NCBI GenBank assembly: GCA_036226585.1
Contig: CP108997.1
Span: forward strand, 2,790,001 to 2,854,000
DNA: 64,000 nucleotides
Reading direction: 5' to 3'
Source of the DNA: Streptomyces sp. NBC_00708
Lineage (GTDB): Bacteria; Actinomycetota; Actinomycetes; Streptomycetales; Streptomycetaceae
Shown: positions 19,510 through 27,786 of the stretch, one piece after another
Numbering within the stretch: position 1 is the stretch's first letter
Layout: the number at the start of each line of letters is the position of its first letter
The notes under the pieces: generated by a model
Seen by the model: the letters and a program-made list of their open reading frames with translations, nothing else
Told to the model about the DNA's origin: nothing
The model's database searches: none
Made by a program: the position numbers and the translations under genes

Positions 19510-20679
19510 TCAGACGAGCCTGCGCGCGCCCGCCGACGGCACGGCCGGGAAGACGCCCGGGGTGCCGTACCCGGCCGAAGTGAACGCCTCCAGCACGGAC
19601 TTGGTGACGGCCTCCGCCCGGTCCTCCTCGACCAGCACGATCGCCGAGCCGCCGAAGCCGCCCCCGGTCATGCGCGCGCCGAGCGCCCCGGCCGCGTTCG
19701 CCGTCCCGACCACGAGGTCCAGCTCCACGCAGGAGACCCGCAGATCGTCGCGGAGCGAGAGGTGCCCCGCCGTGAGGACCGGGCCCGCCGCGCGGACGTC
19801 GCCCGCGTCGAGCAGCGCGATGACCTGCTCGACGCGCTGGTTGTCGCCGACCACATGACGCACGTACCGCACGACGGACTCGTCCGCGCCGGACTCCGCG
19901 AGCCGGTCCAGCGCGGCGTCCAGCTCCTCGTAAGGCAGGTCGCGCAGGGTGCCTATGCCGAGCAGGCGGGCGCCCTCCTCGCAGCCGGCCCGGCGCTCCG
20001 CGTACGCCCCGTCGCCCAGCGCGTGCTTGACGCGGGTGTCGACGACCAGGAGCCGCAGCCCGTGCGCGGCCAGGTCGAAGGGGACCTGGCGGCGGCCGAG
20101 GTCGCGGGTGTCCAGGTGCAGGGCGTGGCCCTCGGTGCAGCAGGCGGACGCCATCTGGTCCATGACACCGCAGGGGACGCCGACGAACGCGTTCTCCGCG
20201 CGCTGGGCGAGGACCGCGAGCTCGGCGGCGTCCAGGCCGAGGCCGAAGAGGTCGTTCAGCGCGAGGCCGGTGACCACTTCGAGGGCGGCGGACGAGGAGA
20301 GCCCGGCGCCGGTGGGGACGGTGGAGGTCAGCTGGATGTCCGCACCGGTGACCTTGTGGCCGGCCTCGCGCAGCGCCCAGACGACACCGGCCGGGTAGGC
20401 GGCCCAGCCGTGGCCCTCGTGCGGAGTCAGCTCGTCCACGCGGAGCCGGACGACGCCGCCGGGCACATCGGTGGAGTGCAGCCGCAGCTCGCCGTCGGTG
20501 CGGCGGGAGACGGCGGCGCGCGCGGTGTGCGAGAGGGCGAGCGGCATGACGAAGCCGTCATTGAAGTCGGTGTACTCACCGATCAGGTTGACCCGGCCGG
20601 GTGCGGCCCAGATCCCCTCGGGTGCGCTTCCGTACAGCTCGGTGAAGGAAGCGGTCAGCTCGGCGTGGTCCTCGGTCAT
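19510..20679 (-). CDS. galK: Galactokinase
   Basis: 389 residues, third gene of a galT-galE-galK operon; its ATG overlaps the galE stop by 4 nt. It phosphorylates galactose. Substrate signature near the N-terminus is [19 protein letters not shown] (the usual family motif has GEHTDYN, so His and Tyr are replaced by Tyr and Phe). The GHMP ATP loop is [15 protein letters not shown] and the C-terminal motif is [11 protein letters not shown]. All catalytic blocks are otherwise intact, so it should be active. Confidence 0.96.
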   Translation of the reverse strand: MTEDHAELTASFTELYGSAPEGIWAAPGRVNLIGEYTDFNDGFVMPLALSHTARAAVSRRTDGELRLHSTDVPGGVVRLRVDELTPHEGHGWAAYPAGVVWALREAGHKVTGADIQLTSTVPTGAGLSSSAALEVVTGLALNDLFGLGLDAAELAVLAQRAENAFVGVPCGVMDQMASACCTEGHALHLDTRDLGRRQVPFDLAAHGLRLLVVDTRVKHALGDGAYAERRAGCEEGARLLGIGTLRDLPYEELDAALDRLAESGADESVVRYVRHVVGDNQRVEQVIALLDAGDVRAAGPVLTAGHLSLRDDLRVSCVELDLVVGTANAAGALGARMTGGGFGGSAIVLVEEDRAEAVTKSVLEAFTSAGYGTPGVFPAVPSAGARRLV

Positions 20680-21656
20680 GGTGCGGTGGGCTCCTCTCGG
20701 CGGGCGAACGTCCAGGCGTCGGAGACGATTCCGGCCAGGTCGGCGCGGGACGGCTGCCAGCCGAGGCGCTCCCTGGCGGTGGCGGCGGAGGCGACGAGGA
20801 CGGCCGGGTCGCCGGCGCGGCGCGGGGCGGCGGTCTCGGGGACGGGGTGGCCGGTGACCTCGCGGACCGTCTCGATGACCTCGCGGACCGAGAAGCCGTT
20901 GCCGTTGCCGAGGTTGCAGATCAGGTGCTCGCCCGGGGCCGCGGCGTCGAGGGCGAGGAGGTGCGCCTCGGCGAGGTCCGCGACGTGGATGTAGTCGCGG
21001 ACGCAGGTGCCGTCCGGGGTCGGGTAGTCGTCGCCGTAGACGGAGATCGACTCGCGCCGGCCGAGGGCGACCTGGAGGACCAGCGGGATGAGGTGCGACT
21101 CGGGGCTGTGCCGCTCGCCGCAGTCTCCGTACGCCCCCGCCACGTTGAAGTAGCGCAGCGAGACGGCGGCCAGGCCGTGGGCGGCGGCCTCGCCGGTGAT
21201 CATGTGGTCGACGGCGAGCTTGGTGGCGCCGTACGGGCTGGTCGGGGCGGTGGGGTCGGTCTCCGTGAGGGGGCTGGAGACCGGCTCGCCGTAGGTCGCG
21301 GCGGTGGAGGAGAAGACCAGGGTGCGGACCCCGGCGTCACGCATCGCGGCGAGCAGGGCGGTGGTACCGCCGACGTTGTTGACCCAGTACTTCTCGGGGT
21401 CGGTGACGGACTCGCCGACCTGGGAGTACGCGGCGAAGTGCAGCACCCCGTCGTAGGAGGCGTCGAGCCACTTCGCGGCGTCCTGGATGCGGCCCTCGAT
21501 GAAGTCGGCGCCGGCCGGGACGCCCTCGCGGAAGCCGGTGGAGAGGTCGTCGAGGACGGTGACGGCGTGGCCGGCCTCCAGCAGGTGCTGGGCGACGACA
21601 CTGCCCACGTAACCGGCGCCGCCGGTCACCAGGTACTTCTTCGGGGACTTGCTCAC
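20676..21656 (-). CDS. galE: UDP-glucose 4-epimerase
   Basis: 326 residues, GTG start overlapping the galT stop (GTGA). The NAD-binding motif is [12 protein letters not shown]; the catalytic Ser/Tyr/Lys are in [11 protein letters not shown] and SPYGATK (YxxxK). It interconverts UDP-glucose and UDP-galactose, completing the Leloir pathway with its neighbours. Confidence 0.96.
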   Translation of the reverse strand: MSKSPKKYLVTGGAGYVGSVVAQHLLEAGHAVTVLDDLSTGFREGVPAGADFIEGRIQDAAKWLDASYDGVLHFAAYSQVGESVTDPEKYWVNNVGGTTALLAAMRDAGVRTLVFSSTAATYGEPVSSPLTETDPTAPTSPYGATKLAVDHMITGEAAAHGLAAVSLRYFNVAGAYGDCGERHSPESHLIPLVLQVALGRRESISVYGDDYPTPDGTCVRDYIHVADLAEAHLLALDAAAPGEHLICNLGNGNGFSVREVIETVREVTGHPVPETAAPRRAGDPAVLVASAATARERLGWQPSRADLAGIVSDAWTFARREEPTAP

Positions 21657-22696
21657 TGGCTCGCTACCTCTCGCAGTCGCTGGGCCGCGGTCTCCGGCGG
21701 CACGTCGTTGATGAACACGCTCATGCCGGATTCGGAACCCGCGAGGAACTTCAGCTTGCCGGAGGTCCGTCGGATGGTGAAAAGCTCGAGGTGGAGCCCG
21801 AAGTCCTCACGCCCGGGGACCCCGAACGGCGCCTGGTGCCAGGCGGAGATGTACGGGGTCGGCGGCTCTCCGGGTCCGAAGATCCGGTCGAATCGCCTCA
21901 ACAGTTCCAGATAGACCTGTGGGAACTCCGTGCGCGCCTCCTTGTCCAGCTCCCGCAGGTCGGCGACGCGGCGGCGCGGGTGGAGGTGGACCTCGTACGG
22001 CCAGTGGGCCGCGTACGGGACGAAGGCGATCCAGTGCTCGGCGGCGAGCACGATGCGGGAGCCGTCGGCCTCCTCGCGGGCGACCACGTCGTCGAAGAGG
22101 TTGCGGCCGGTCTTCGCGTGGTGGGCGGCCATCGAGCGCAGCATCAGCTCGGTGCGCGGGGTGACGAAGGGGTAGCCGTAGATCTGGCCGTGCGGGTGGC
22201 CGAGCGTGACGCCGATCTCGGCGCCCCGGTTCTCGAAGCAGAACACCTGCTTGACCTGCGGGAGCCGGGCCAGGGACGCGGTGCGGTCGGTCCAGGCCTC
22301 CAGGACGAGCCCGGCCTGCTCCTCGGTGAGGTCGGCGAACGAGGCGTCGTGGTCGGAGGTGAAGCAGACGACCTCGCAGCGGCCGGAGTCACCGGCGAGC
22401 GAGGGGAAGCGGTTCTCGAAGACGGCGACGTCGTAGCCGGGCTCCGGGATCTCGCTCCGCCGCCCCTCGCGCGAGGGGCACAGCGGGCACTCGTCGGCGG
22501 GCGGGTGGTAGATCCGGCCCTGGCGGTGCGAGGCGATGGCGACGCTGTCACCGAGCAGGGGGTCGCGCCGGACCTCGGACGAGGTGGAGACCGCGTCGAG
22601 GGGGCGTGTGTCGACGGCCTCGCGCACGACGTCCTCGCGGCTGTCGTAATAGATCAGCTCCCGGCCGTCGGCGAGCGTCGTAACCGTCTTCTTCAC
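21653..22696 (-). CDS. galT: Galactose-1-phosphate uridylyltransferase
   Basis: 347 residues, GTG start ([18 protein letters not shown]) behind GGGAGGAG. The active-site HPH triad is in [13 protein letters not shown], and zinc-ligand cysteines are in ECPLCPSR. First gene of galTEK, with 4-nt overlaps to galE. The promoter upstream contains TGTGNT hexamers resembling those reported for the galactose-inducible galP1 operator of Streptomyces. Confidence 0.96.
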   Translation of the reverse strand: MKKTVTTLADGRELIYYDSREDVVREAVDTRPLDAVSTSSEVRRDPLLGDSVAIASHRQGRIYHPPADECPLCPSREGRRSEIPEPGYDVAVFENRFPSLAGDSGRCEVVCFTSDHDASFADLTEEQAGLVLEAWTDRTASLARLPQVKQVFCFENRGAEIGVTLGHPHGQIYGYPFVTPRTELMLRSMAAHHAKTGRNLFDDVVAREEADGSRIVLAAEHWIAFVPYAAHWPYEVHLHPRRRVADLRELDKEARTEFPQVYLELLRRFDRIFGPGEPPTPYISAWHQAPFGVPGREDFGLHLELFTIRRTSGKLKFLAGSESGMSVFINDVPPETAAQRLREVASQ

Positions 22697-22934
22697 CAGT
22701 CTCCTCCCACCCAACATAAGCAAACACAATGAACCACAAGTCAACAGATGCGTCAATGACTCGACGCGTGGGGCATACGGCGGGACGAGACGTGGATCTC
22801 AGGCCTGCGAAGGCCCGGGATTCCGGCAATACGATCACAAACAAACAAAGAACCTCAGAGGAACTGTTCACTTTCCGAACACAAGAGCGTAGTTTCCTTC
22901 GGGTTCAGTTCGCGCAACGAAGCGAGACCCCCAC
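22697..22934. promoter_or_regulatory. Divergent galTEK / symporter control region
   Basis: 238 bp, visibly more AT-rich than the genes. Toward galT a candidate promoter is TTGACT (22744-22739) and TATGTT (22718-22713) with a long 20-bp spacer. Inside that spacer are hexamers TGTGGT (22738-22733) and TGTGTT (22728-22723), 10 bp apart. Toward the symporter are TGTGAT (22839-22834) and TGTGTT (22883-22878) on the same strand. The Westpheling group described TGTGAT-type direct repeats as the operator of Streptomyces galP1; the match here is my reading. The regulator gene is not in the window. Confidence 0.55.
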
Positions 22935-24605
22935 ATGCAATATCTGGCCGCAGGGCTCCGGCTCCCCACGAACGGGCTCGACTACACGATCCTGGCGATC
23001 TACTTCGTCGTCGTGCTCGGCATCGGCTTCGCCGCCCGGGCAAGCGTGAAGACCAGCCTCGACTTCTTCCTCTCCGGACGGTCACTGCCCGCATGGGTGA
23101 CCGGTCTGGCCTTCGTCGCCGCCAACCTCGGCGCCACCGAGATCCTCGGCATGGCGGCGACGGGCGCGCAGTACGGCGTCGCGGTGGTGCACTGGTACTG
23201 GATCGGTGCCATCCCCGCGATGGTCTTCCTCGGCCTCGTGATGATGCCGTTCTACTACCGCTCGAAGGTGCGCTCCGTCCCGGAGTTCCTGCTCCACCGC
23301 TTCGACAAGTCGGCGCATCTGCTGAGCTCCATACTCTTCGCCTTCTCGGCGATCCTGATCGCGGGCGTCAACCTGTACGCCCTGTCGATCGTCGTGGAGG
23401 CGCTCCTCGGCTGGCCGCAGTGGATCGCGATCGTGGTCGCGGGCCTCTTCGTGCTGGTCTACATCACGATCGGCGGGCTCTCCTCCGCGATCTACAACGA
23501 GGTACTGCAGTTCTTCGTCATCCTCGCCGCGCTGATCCCGCTGACCCTGCTGGGTCTCAAGCGCGTCGGCGGCTGGGACGGGCTGAGCGACTCGCTGGAG
23601 AAGAGCCACGGCCATGACTTCCTGACGGCCTGGGGCGGAACCTCCATCGGTGACGCCAACCCGCTCGGCGCCAACTGGCTGACGATCATCCTCGGCCTGG
23701 GCTTCGTGCTCTCCTTCGGCTACTGGACGACGAACTTCGCCGAGGTGCAGCGCGCCCTGTCCGCGAAGAACCTGTCGGCCGCCCAGCGCACCCCGCTGAT
23801 CGCCGCGTTCCCGAAGATGTTCATCGTCTTCCTCGTGATGATCCCGGGCCTGGTCGCCGCCGTGGTCGTGCCGAACATCGGCGCCGCCGGCTCGGACACC
23901 ACGTACAACGACGCCATCCCGCTGCTGATGCGCGAGCTGCTGCCGAACGGCGTGCTCGGCATCGCGGTGACCGGTCTGCTGGCCGCGTTCATGGCGGGCA
24001 TGGCCGCCAACGTCTCCTCGTTCAACACCGTGTTCACCACGGACATCTGGGCGCGGTACGTGAAGAAGGACCAGCCGGACGCGTACTACCTGCGCTTCGG
24101 CCGGCTGATCACGGCGCTCGGCGTGCTGGCCTCCATCGGCACCGCGTTCATCGCCGCCAGCTTCTCGAACATCATGAGCTACCTGCAGACGCTCTTCTCG
24201 TTCTTCAACGTGCCGCTCTTCGTGGTGTTCATCATCGGCATGTTCTGGAAGCGCGCCTCGATGAAGTCCGGTGTCTGGGGCCTGCTGGCCGGCACCACGG
24301 CCGCGATGGTCAACTACTTCGTCATCTACAAGCAGGGCGTCATCGACATCCCGAGCGACCAGGGCGCCAACTTCGTCTCCGCGATCGTCGGTTTCGTCGC
24401 CGGCGCGGTCGTCATGATCGCGGTCACGCTCTTCACCGCTCCCAAGCCCGAGGCCGAACTCGCCGGCCTCGTCTACGGAACCGAGTCCCCGGACGCCGCC
24501 GAGGTGCCCGACGAGGGCGACAGCGCCTGGTACCGCAGGCCCGCGCTGCTGGGCTGGGGAGCCATCGTGCTCGCCGCCCTGTGCTACGTCCCCTACTCGT
24601 TCTGA
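22935..24605 (+). CDS. Sodium/solute symporter (SSS family), likely galactose importer
   Basis: 556 residues with about 14 hydrophobic segments. It begins GLDYTILAIYFVVVLGIGFA; the SSS features DFFLSGRSLPAW, GLAFVAANLGATEILGM and the sodium-site helix VLGIAVTGLLAAFMAGMAAN are visible, as in SglT/PutP-type transporters. Divergence from galTEK across a shared control region strongly suggests galactose or a related sugar as substrate; this is inference from position. It is followed 15 bp later by a small membrane protein that may be an accessory subunit. Confidence 0.9.
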   Translation: MQYLAAGLRLPTNGLDYTILAIYFVVVLGIGFAARASVKTSLDFFLSGRSLPAWVTGLAFVAANLGATEILGMAATGAQYGVAVVHWYWIGAIPAMVFLGLVMMPFYYRSKVRSVPEFLLHRFDKSAHLLSSILFAFSAILIAGVNLYALSIVVEALLGWPQWIAIVVAGLFVLVYITIGGLSSAIYNEVLQFFVILAALIPLTLLGLKRVGGWDGLSDSLEKSHGHDFLTAWGGTSIGDANPLGANWLTIILGLGFVLSFGYWTTNFAEVQRALSAKNLSAAQRTPLIAAFPKMFIVFLVMIPGLVAAVVVPNIGAAGSDTTYNDAIPLLMRELLPNGVLGIAVTGLLAAFMAGMAANVSSFNTVFTTDIWARYVKKDQPDAYYLRFGRLITALGVLASIGTAFIAASFSNIMSYLQTLFSFFNVPLFVVFIIGMFWKRASMKSGVWGLLAGTTAAMVNYFVIYKQGVIDIPSDQGANFVSAIVGFVAGAVVMIAVTLFTAPKPEAELAGLVYGTESPDAAEVPDEGDSAWYRRPALLGWGAIVLAALCYVPYSF

Positions 24606-24620
24606 TCGGAGCGACCCACC

Positions 24621-24911
24621 ATGTCCGACCTGCACAAGGAAGTCTCCGACCTGGAGCAGAAGTCCGCCACGGCGGCCCGCCTCTTCGACATCCGGCGGAT
24701 CATCGGCGGCCTCTTCGTGGTCTACGGGATCATCGTGACGATCGCCGGGATCAGCCCGTCCGACGAGGACCTGAAGAAGGCCCAGGGCGTCCACATCAAC
24801 CTCTGGACCGGCCTGGCCATGCTGGCGCTCGGCCTGTTCTTCCTGGTCTGGATGAAGCTGCGCCCGGCCCAGGCCCCGGCGCACGCCCCGGAGGACACCC
24901 CGGAGAAGTAG
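24621..24911 (+). CDS. Small two-helix membrane protein, symporter partner
   Basis: 96 residues: an amphipathic N-terminal helix (LHKEVSDLEQKSATAARLFD), then two transmembrane helices (about 28-46 and 62-81) and a charged Pro-rich tail. Family not recognised. It is 15 bp downstream of the symporter and ends at a strong terminator, so the two are co-transcribed and may interact. Confidence 0.8.
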   Translation: MSDLHKEVSDLEQKSATAARLFDIRRIIGGLFVVYGIIVTIAGISPSDEDLKKAQGVHINLWTGLAMLALGLFFLVWMKLRPAQAPAHAPEDTPEK

Positions 24912-24928
24912 GACGCCGTCGCGTCACC

Positions 24929-24980
24929 ACGCGGCAGGGGCCGGACACCGTCAGCCGACGGGGTCCGGCCCCTGCCGCGT
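24929..24980. terminator. Bidirectional terminator overlapping a gene end
   Basis: A perfect 18-bp stem (ACGCGGCAGGGGCCGGAC with its complement) and 16-nt loop. The convergent LuxR-type gene ends inside the loop, so its last codons form one arm. Confidence 0.8.
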
Positions 24981-25643
24981 CACCGCCGCCCGGTCCAGCA
25001 GTCCGGTCCGGGCGGCCAGCGCGGCGGCCTCCAGGCGGGAGCCGACGCCGAGCTTCATCAGGACGCGCTGGACGTGCGTACGGGCGGTGCTCGGCGCGAT
25101 CCGCATCCCGGCCGCGATCAGCCGGGTGTCCTCGCCCTCCGCGACCCGGACCAGCACCTCGACCTCGCGCGGGGTGAGCAGCCGCAGCAGCCGGCGGCCC
25201 TCGTCGTCGGGCTGCTCCACCGGGTCCAGCAGTTCGGCGAACGCGCCCTGGAGGAGCTGGGGCGCGATGGCCGCCTCGCCGGAGCGGGCCTTGATCATGG
25301 CGCGCTCCACGCCCTCGATGCGCTCGTCGTGCCGGACGTACCCCGCGGCCCCGGCCGCGAACGCGGCGGCGATGCCCCGGGGGCTGGGCACCGGGCCGAG
25401 GACCACCACCGCGGTCTGCGGGCGCTCGCGCCTGATCCGGACGACGGGGTCGAAGGTGCCGGGCACGGCGGGCGATGAGGTGCCGAACAGGCAGACCTCC
25501 GGGGCCCGTCCGACCACCAGGTCCGCCGCCCCGGTGGTGGGCGCGGCGGCGGCCAGCACCCGGTGGCCGCGCAGCTTCAGCGCCGAGGCGAGCGCCTCGG
25601 CGAGCAGTCGGTGGTCGTCGACCACCATGAGCCGGACACTCAT
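24951..25643 (-). CDS. LuxR/NarL-type regulator with degenerate receiver
   Basis: 230 residues from MSVRLMVVDDHRLLAEALAS. The receiver keeps the first acidic pair (VVDDH), but the phospho-Asp position reads Gly (PEVCLFGTSSP) and the conserved Lys position reads Arg (AAGYVRHDE). It therefore probably cannot be phosphorylated in the usual way, like the Asp-less receivers known in some antibiotic regulators. The HTH (LTPREVEVLVRVAEGEDTRL, AGMRIAPSTARTHVQRVLMK) is intact. No kinase is adjacent. It may instead sense a ligand or be constitutively active. Confidence 0.87.
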   Translation of the reverse strand: MSVRLMVVDDHRLLAEALASALKLRGHRVLAAAAPTTGAADLVVGRAPEVCLFGTSSPAVPGTFDPVVRIRRERPQTAVVVLGPVPSPRGIAAAFAAGAAGYVRHDERIEGVERAMIKARSGEAAIAPQLLQGAFAELLDPVEQPDDEGRRLLRLLTPREVEVLVRVAEGEDTRLIAAGMRIAPSTARTHVQRVLMKLGVGSRLEAAALAARTGLLDRAAVTRQGPDPVG

Positions 25644-25721
25644 CCCGCCATCCCCCTGTACACCGACCGACACAGGCCCCCCGGCCCTCCAGGGCCTGCA
25701 AGTTACACGTCCGGGTACGCG

Positions 25722-25755
25722 TGTGGGGGTGGAACCGGCCGGTTCCACCCCCACA
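25722..25755 (-). terminator. Terminator of the beta-propeller gene
   Basis: A 34-bp perfectly self-complementary sequence (arm TGTGGGGGTGGAACCGG) 15 nt beyond the stop of the leftward beta-propeller gene. Confidence 0.8.
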
Positions 25756-25769
25756 TCCGTGATTCGCGC

Positions 25770-27671
25770 TCAGCTGGTGTGGAAGGACACCACCAGGTAT
25801 TCCTTGTCGTCGAACGAGCTCTTGCGGGGAGCGCTGATCATCGTCTCGGAGATGAAGAAGTGCCCCTTCTCGTAAAGGAATTCGGCGTAGTCCGACGAGA
25901 AGCTGGTCTCCGCGTCCCGGACGGCCTCGTCGGCCGGGTTGCGCATCAGGACCGTCTGCTTGAAGGTGCTGCCGTCGATGGAGACGACCTCACCGCCCTT
26001 GTCGTACGGGGGTTCGCGGTACGCGATGATGTTGCCGCCGTCCATGCGCAGCGGGAACATCGTGAACTTCTCGCCCGCGTCGGCCCGGTCGCCGGTCTGC
26101 TTGCCGGTGGTGAGGTCGAAGGAGACGATCTCGTTGGTCCGGCTGAAGCTTTCGCCGGTGCCTTCGTGCTCCTCGGTCGGCAGGTAGATGCGGTTGTTGC
26201 CGACGGCCAGGTGCTGGCAGCTCTCGACCTTGGTGGAACGGCAGCTGGCCGCGTACTTCTCCGCGTCGGCGGAGATACGGATCTTCAGCTTGCCGGTGGC
26301 CTCGTCGATCGAGAAGAAGTCCGAGATGCCGCTGCCGTCACCGGCGGTGTCGCCGACGTCGGCGGCGACGACGAGCGGCTTGGTGGAGACGATGCTCGCG
26401 TAGTCGACGCCGGCGGGCATCTTGTACGAGGAGATCGGGGCGCCCGTCGTCGGGTTCAGGGCCTGGATGACGAGCTGCGGCTCGTCGTACGAACCGCACG
26501 TGCGGACCACGGCGAGGGCCTCGCCGCCGCCGTATCCCCTGTCGTAGCAGCCGTCGGTGCTGGTCTTCGGCTTCCAGAGCTCGGCGCCGGTGTCGATCTT
26601 GAAGGCGGCGCCGCCGTCGTTGCCGCCGGCGGCGACCGTGGTGCCGCTGAGGGTGACCTCGTCGAACCGGACCGGCTGGTCACCGGCGCTGGCCGCGTGG
26701 ACCTGCTTGCTCCACATGAGCTTGCCGGTGGCCAGGTCGAGGCCCCCGATCCGGTTGCAGCTGGCGTACTTGGCGGTCTTGGTGCGCTTGGTCTCCTCGA
26801 AGGCGATGGCCGTCTTGAAGTCCTTGGTCATGTGCCGGGAGGCGGCGCAGACCTGGCCCTCCAGCGGGATCGACCAGAGCTTGGTGCCCGTGTCCAGGTC
26901 GTAGCCGACGATCTCGTTGACGCCCGACTTCACGTACGCCTTGTCGGTGACCCAGGAACCGACGACGGTGGTGACCTCGGTGACCTTGGGCTGCGGGTGC
27001 TGGAAGCCGACGGTCGACTCGACGTTCGCCGGGGCCTTCTCCTTGCCCTCGCCCCCGGTGGAGCCGTCGCCCTTGTCGCCGCCGTTGCCGCCCTTGTTCT
27101 CGCCGCCCGTGGTGCCGGCGGAGGAGCCCGCCTCGTCCTTCTTGCCGTCATCGCCGCTGGAGGCGTACCAGATGCCACCGCCGACGATCAGGGCGACGGC
27201 GACCACGGCGGCGACGATGATCTGCGCCTGGGTGGAGAACTTCTTCTGCCCGTTCCCGCCCGGCTGGGGCGGGAACGGGGCCGGCTGCATCGGGGCGGTC
27301 GGGTAGCCGTACGGCTGCTGCTGGCCCGGCTGTCCCTGCTGGGGGAAGCCGTACGCCGCCTGCGTCGGGAAGTCGTGGGGCTGCTGCTGGCCCGGCTGTC
27401 CCTGCTGCGGGAAGCCGTAGCCGGGCTGGGTGGGCGGCGGCGTCTGCGGGTAGCCGTAACCCGGCTGCTGCGGGGGCGGCGGGGTGCCGTAGCCGCCGGG
27501 GGGCGGTGTCGCCGGGGCGCCGGGCGGCGGGGTCGGTGCGCCGAAACCGCCGGGCGGCGGGTTCTGGGGGGCGCCGAAACCGCCCGGGGGCGGGTCCTGC
27601 GGTGCGCCGAAACCGCCCGGGGGCGGGCCCTGGGGCGGTTCGTTGGGCGGCTGCTGGGGCGGCTGGGTCAT
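25770..27671 (-). CDS. Membrane-anchored PQQ-like beta-propeller protein, paralogue 1
   Basis: 633 residues. Residues 1-145 are cytoplasmic Pro/Gly/Gln-rich low complexity with repeats (PPPGGFGAPQ three times, YGFPQQGQPGQQQP twice); one transmembrane helix at about 150-171; a Gly/Lys/Glu-rich linker; then an extracellular propeller with PQQ-like blades (YDLDTGTKLWSIPLEG, GLDLATGKLMWSKQ, IDTGAELWKP, FDLTTGKQTG). Cysteines occur in several blades. The pattern resembles extracellular sensor or scaffold proteins. It is the most divergent of three tandem paralogues and is separated from the next by a terminator, so it has its own promoter. Confidence 0.87.
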   Translation of the reverse strand: MTQPPQQPPNEPPQGPPPGGFGAPQDPPPGGFGAPQNPPPGGFGAPTPPPGAPATPPPGGYGTPPPPQQPGYGYPQTPPPTQPGYGFPQQGQPGQQQPHDFPTQAAYGFPQQGQPGQQQPYGYPTAPMQPAPFPPQPGGNGQKKFSTQAQIIVAAVVAVALIVGGGIWYASSGDDGKKDEAGSSAGTTGGENKGGNGGDKGDGSTGGEGKEKAPANVESTVGFQHPQPKVTEVTTVVGSWVTDKAYVKSGVNEIVGYDLDTGTKLWSIPLEGQVCAASRHMTKDFKTAIAFEETKRTKTAKYASCNRIGGLDLATGKLMWSKQVHAASAGDQPVRFDEVTLSGTTVAAGGNDGGAAFKIDTGAELWKPKTSTDGCYDRGYGGGEALAVVRTCGSYDEPQLVIQALNPTTGAPISSYKMPAGVDYASIVSTKPLVVAADVGDTAGDGSGISDFFSIDEATGKLKIRISADAEKYAASCRSTKVESCQHLAVGNNRIYLPTEEHEGTGESFSRTNEIVSFDLTTGKQTGDRADAGEKFTMFPLRMDGGNIIAYREPPYDKGGEVVSIDGSTFKQTVLMRNPADEAVRDAETSFSSDYAEFLYEKGHFFISETMISAPRKSSFDDKEYLVVSFHTS

Positions 27672-27720
27672 GGCGTTGCGTACCTCGGGAAAAGGGAGGG
27701 GGGTCGGTCGGTGGGCCGGT

Positions 27721-27758
27721 GCGGGCCGCGGGCGGGGCTGCTGCCGCCCGCGGCCCGC
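27721..27758 (-). terminator. Terminator between propeller paralogues 1 and 2
   Basis: A perfect 15-bp stem GCGGGCCGCGGGCGG with an 8-nt loop, 28 nt beyond the stop of paralogue 2. Confidence 0.8.
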
Positions 27759-27786
27759 CGTGTTCGTCGGGTGCGGCGGTGAACCG

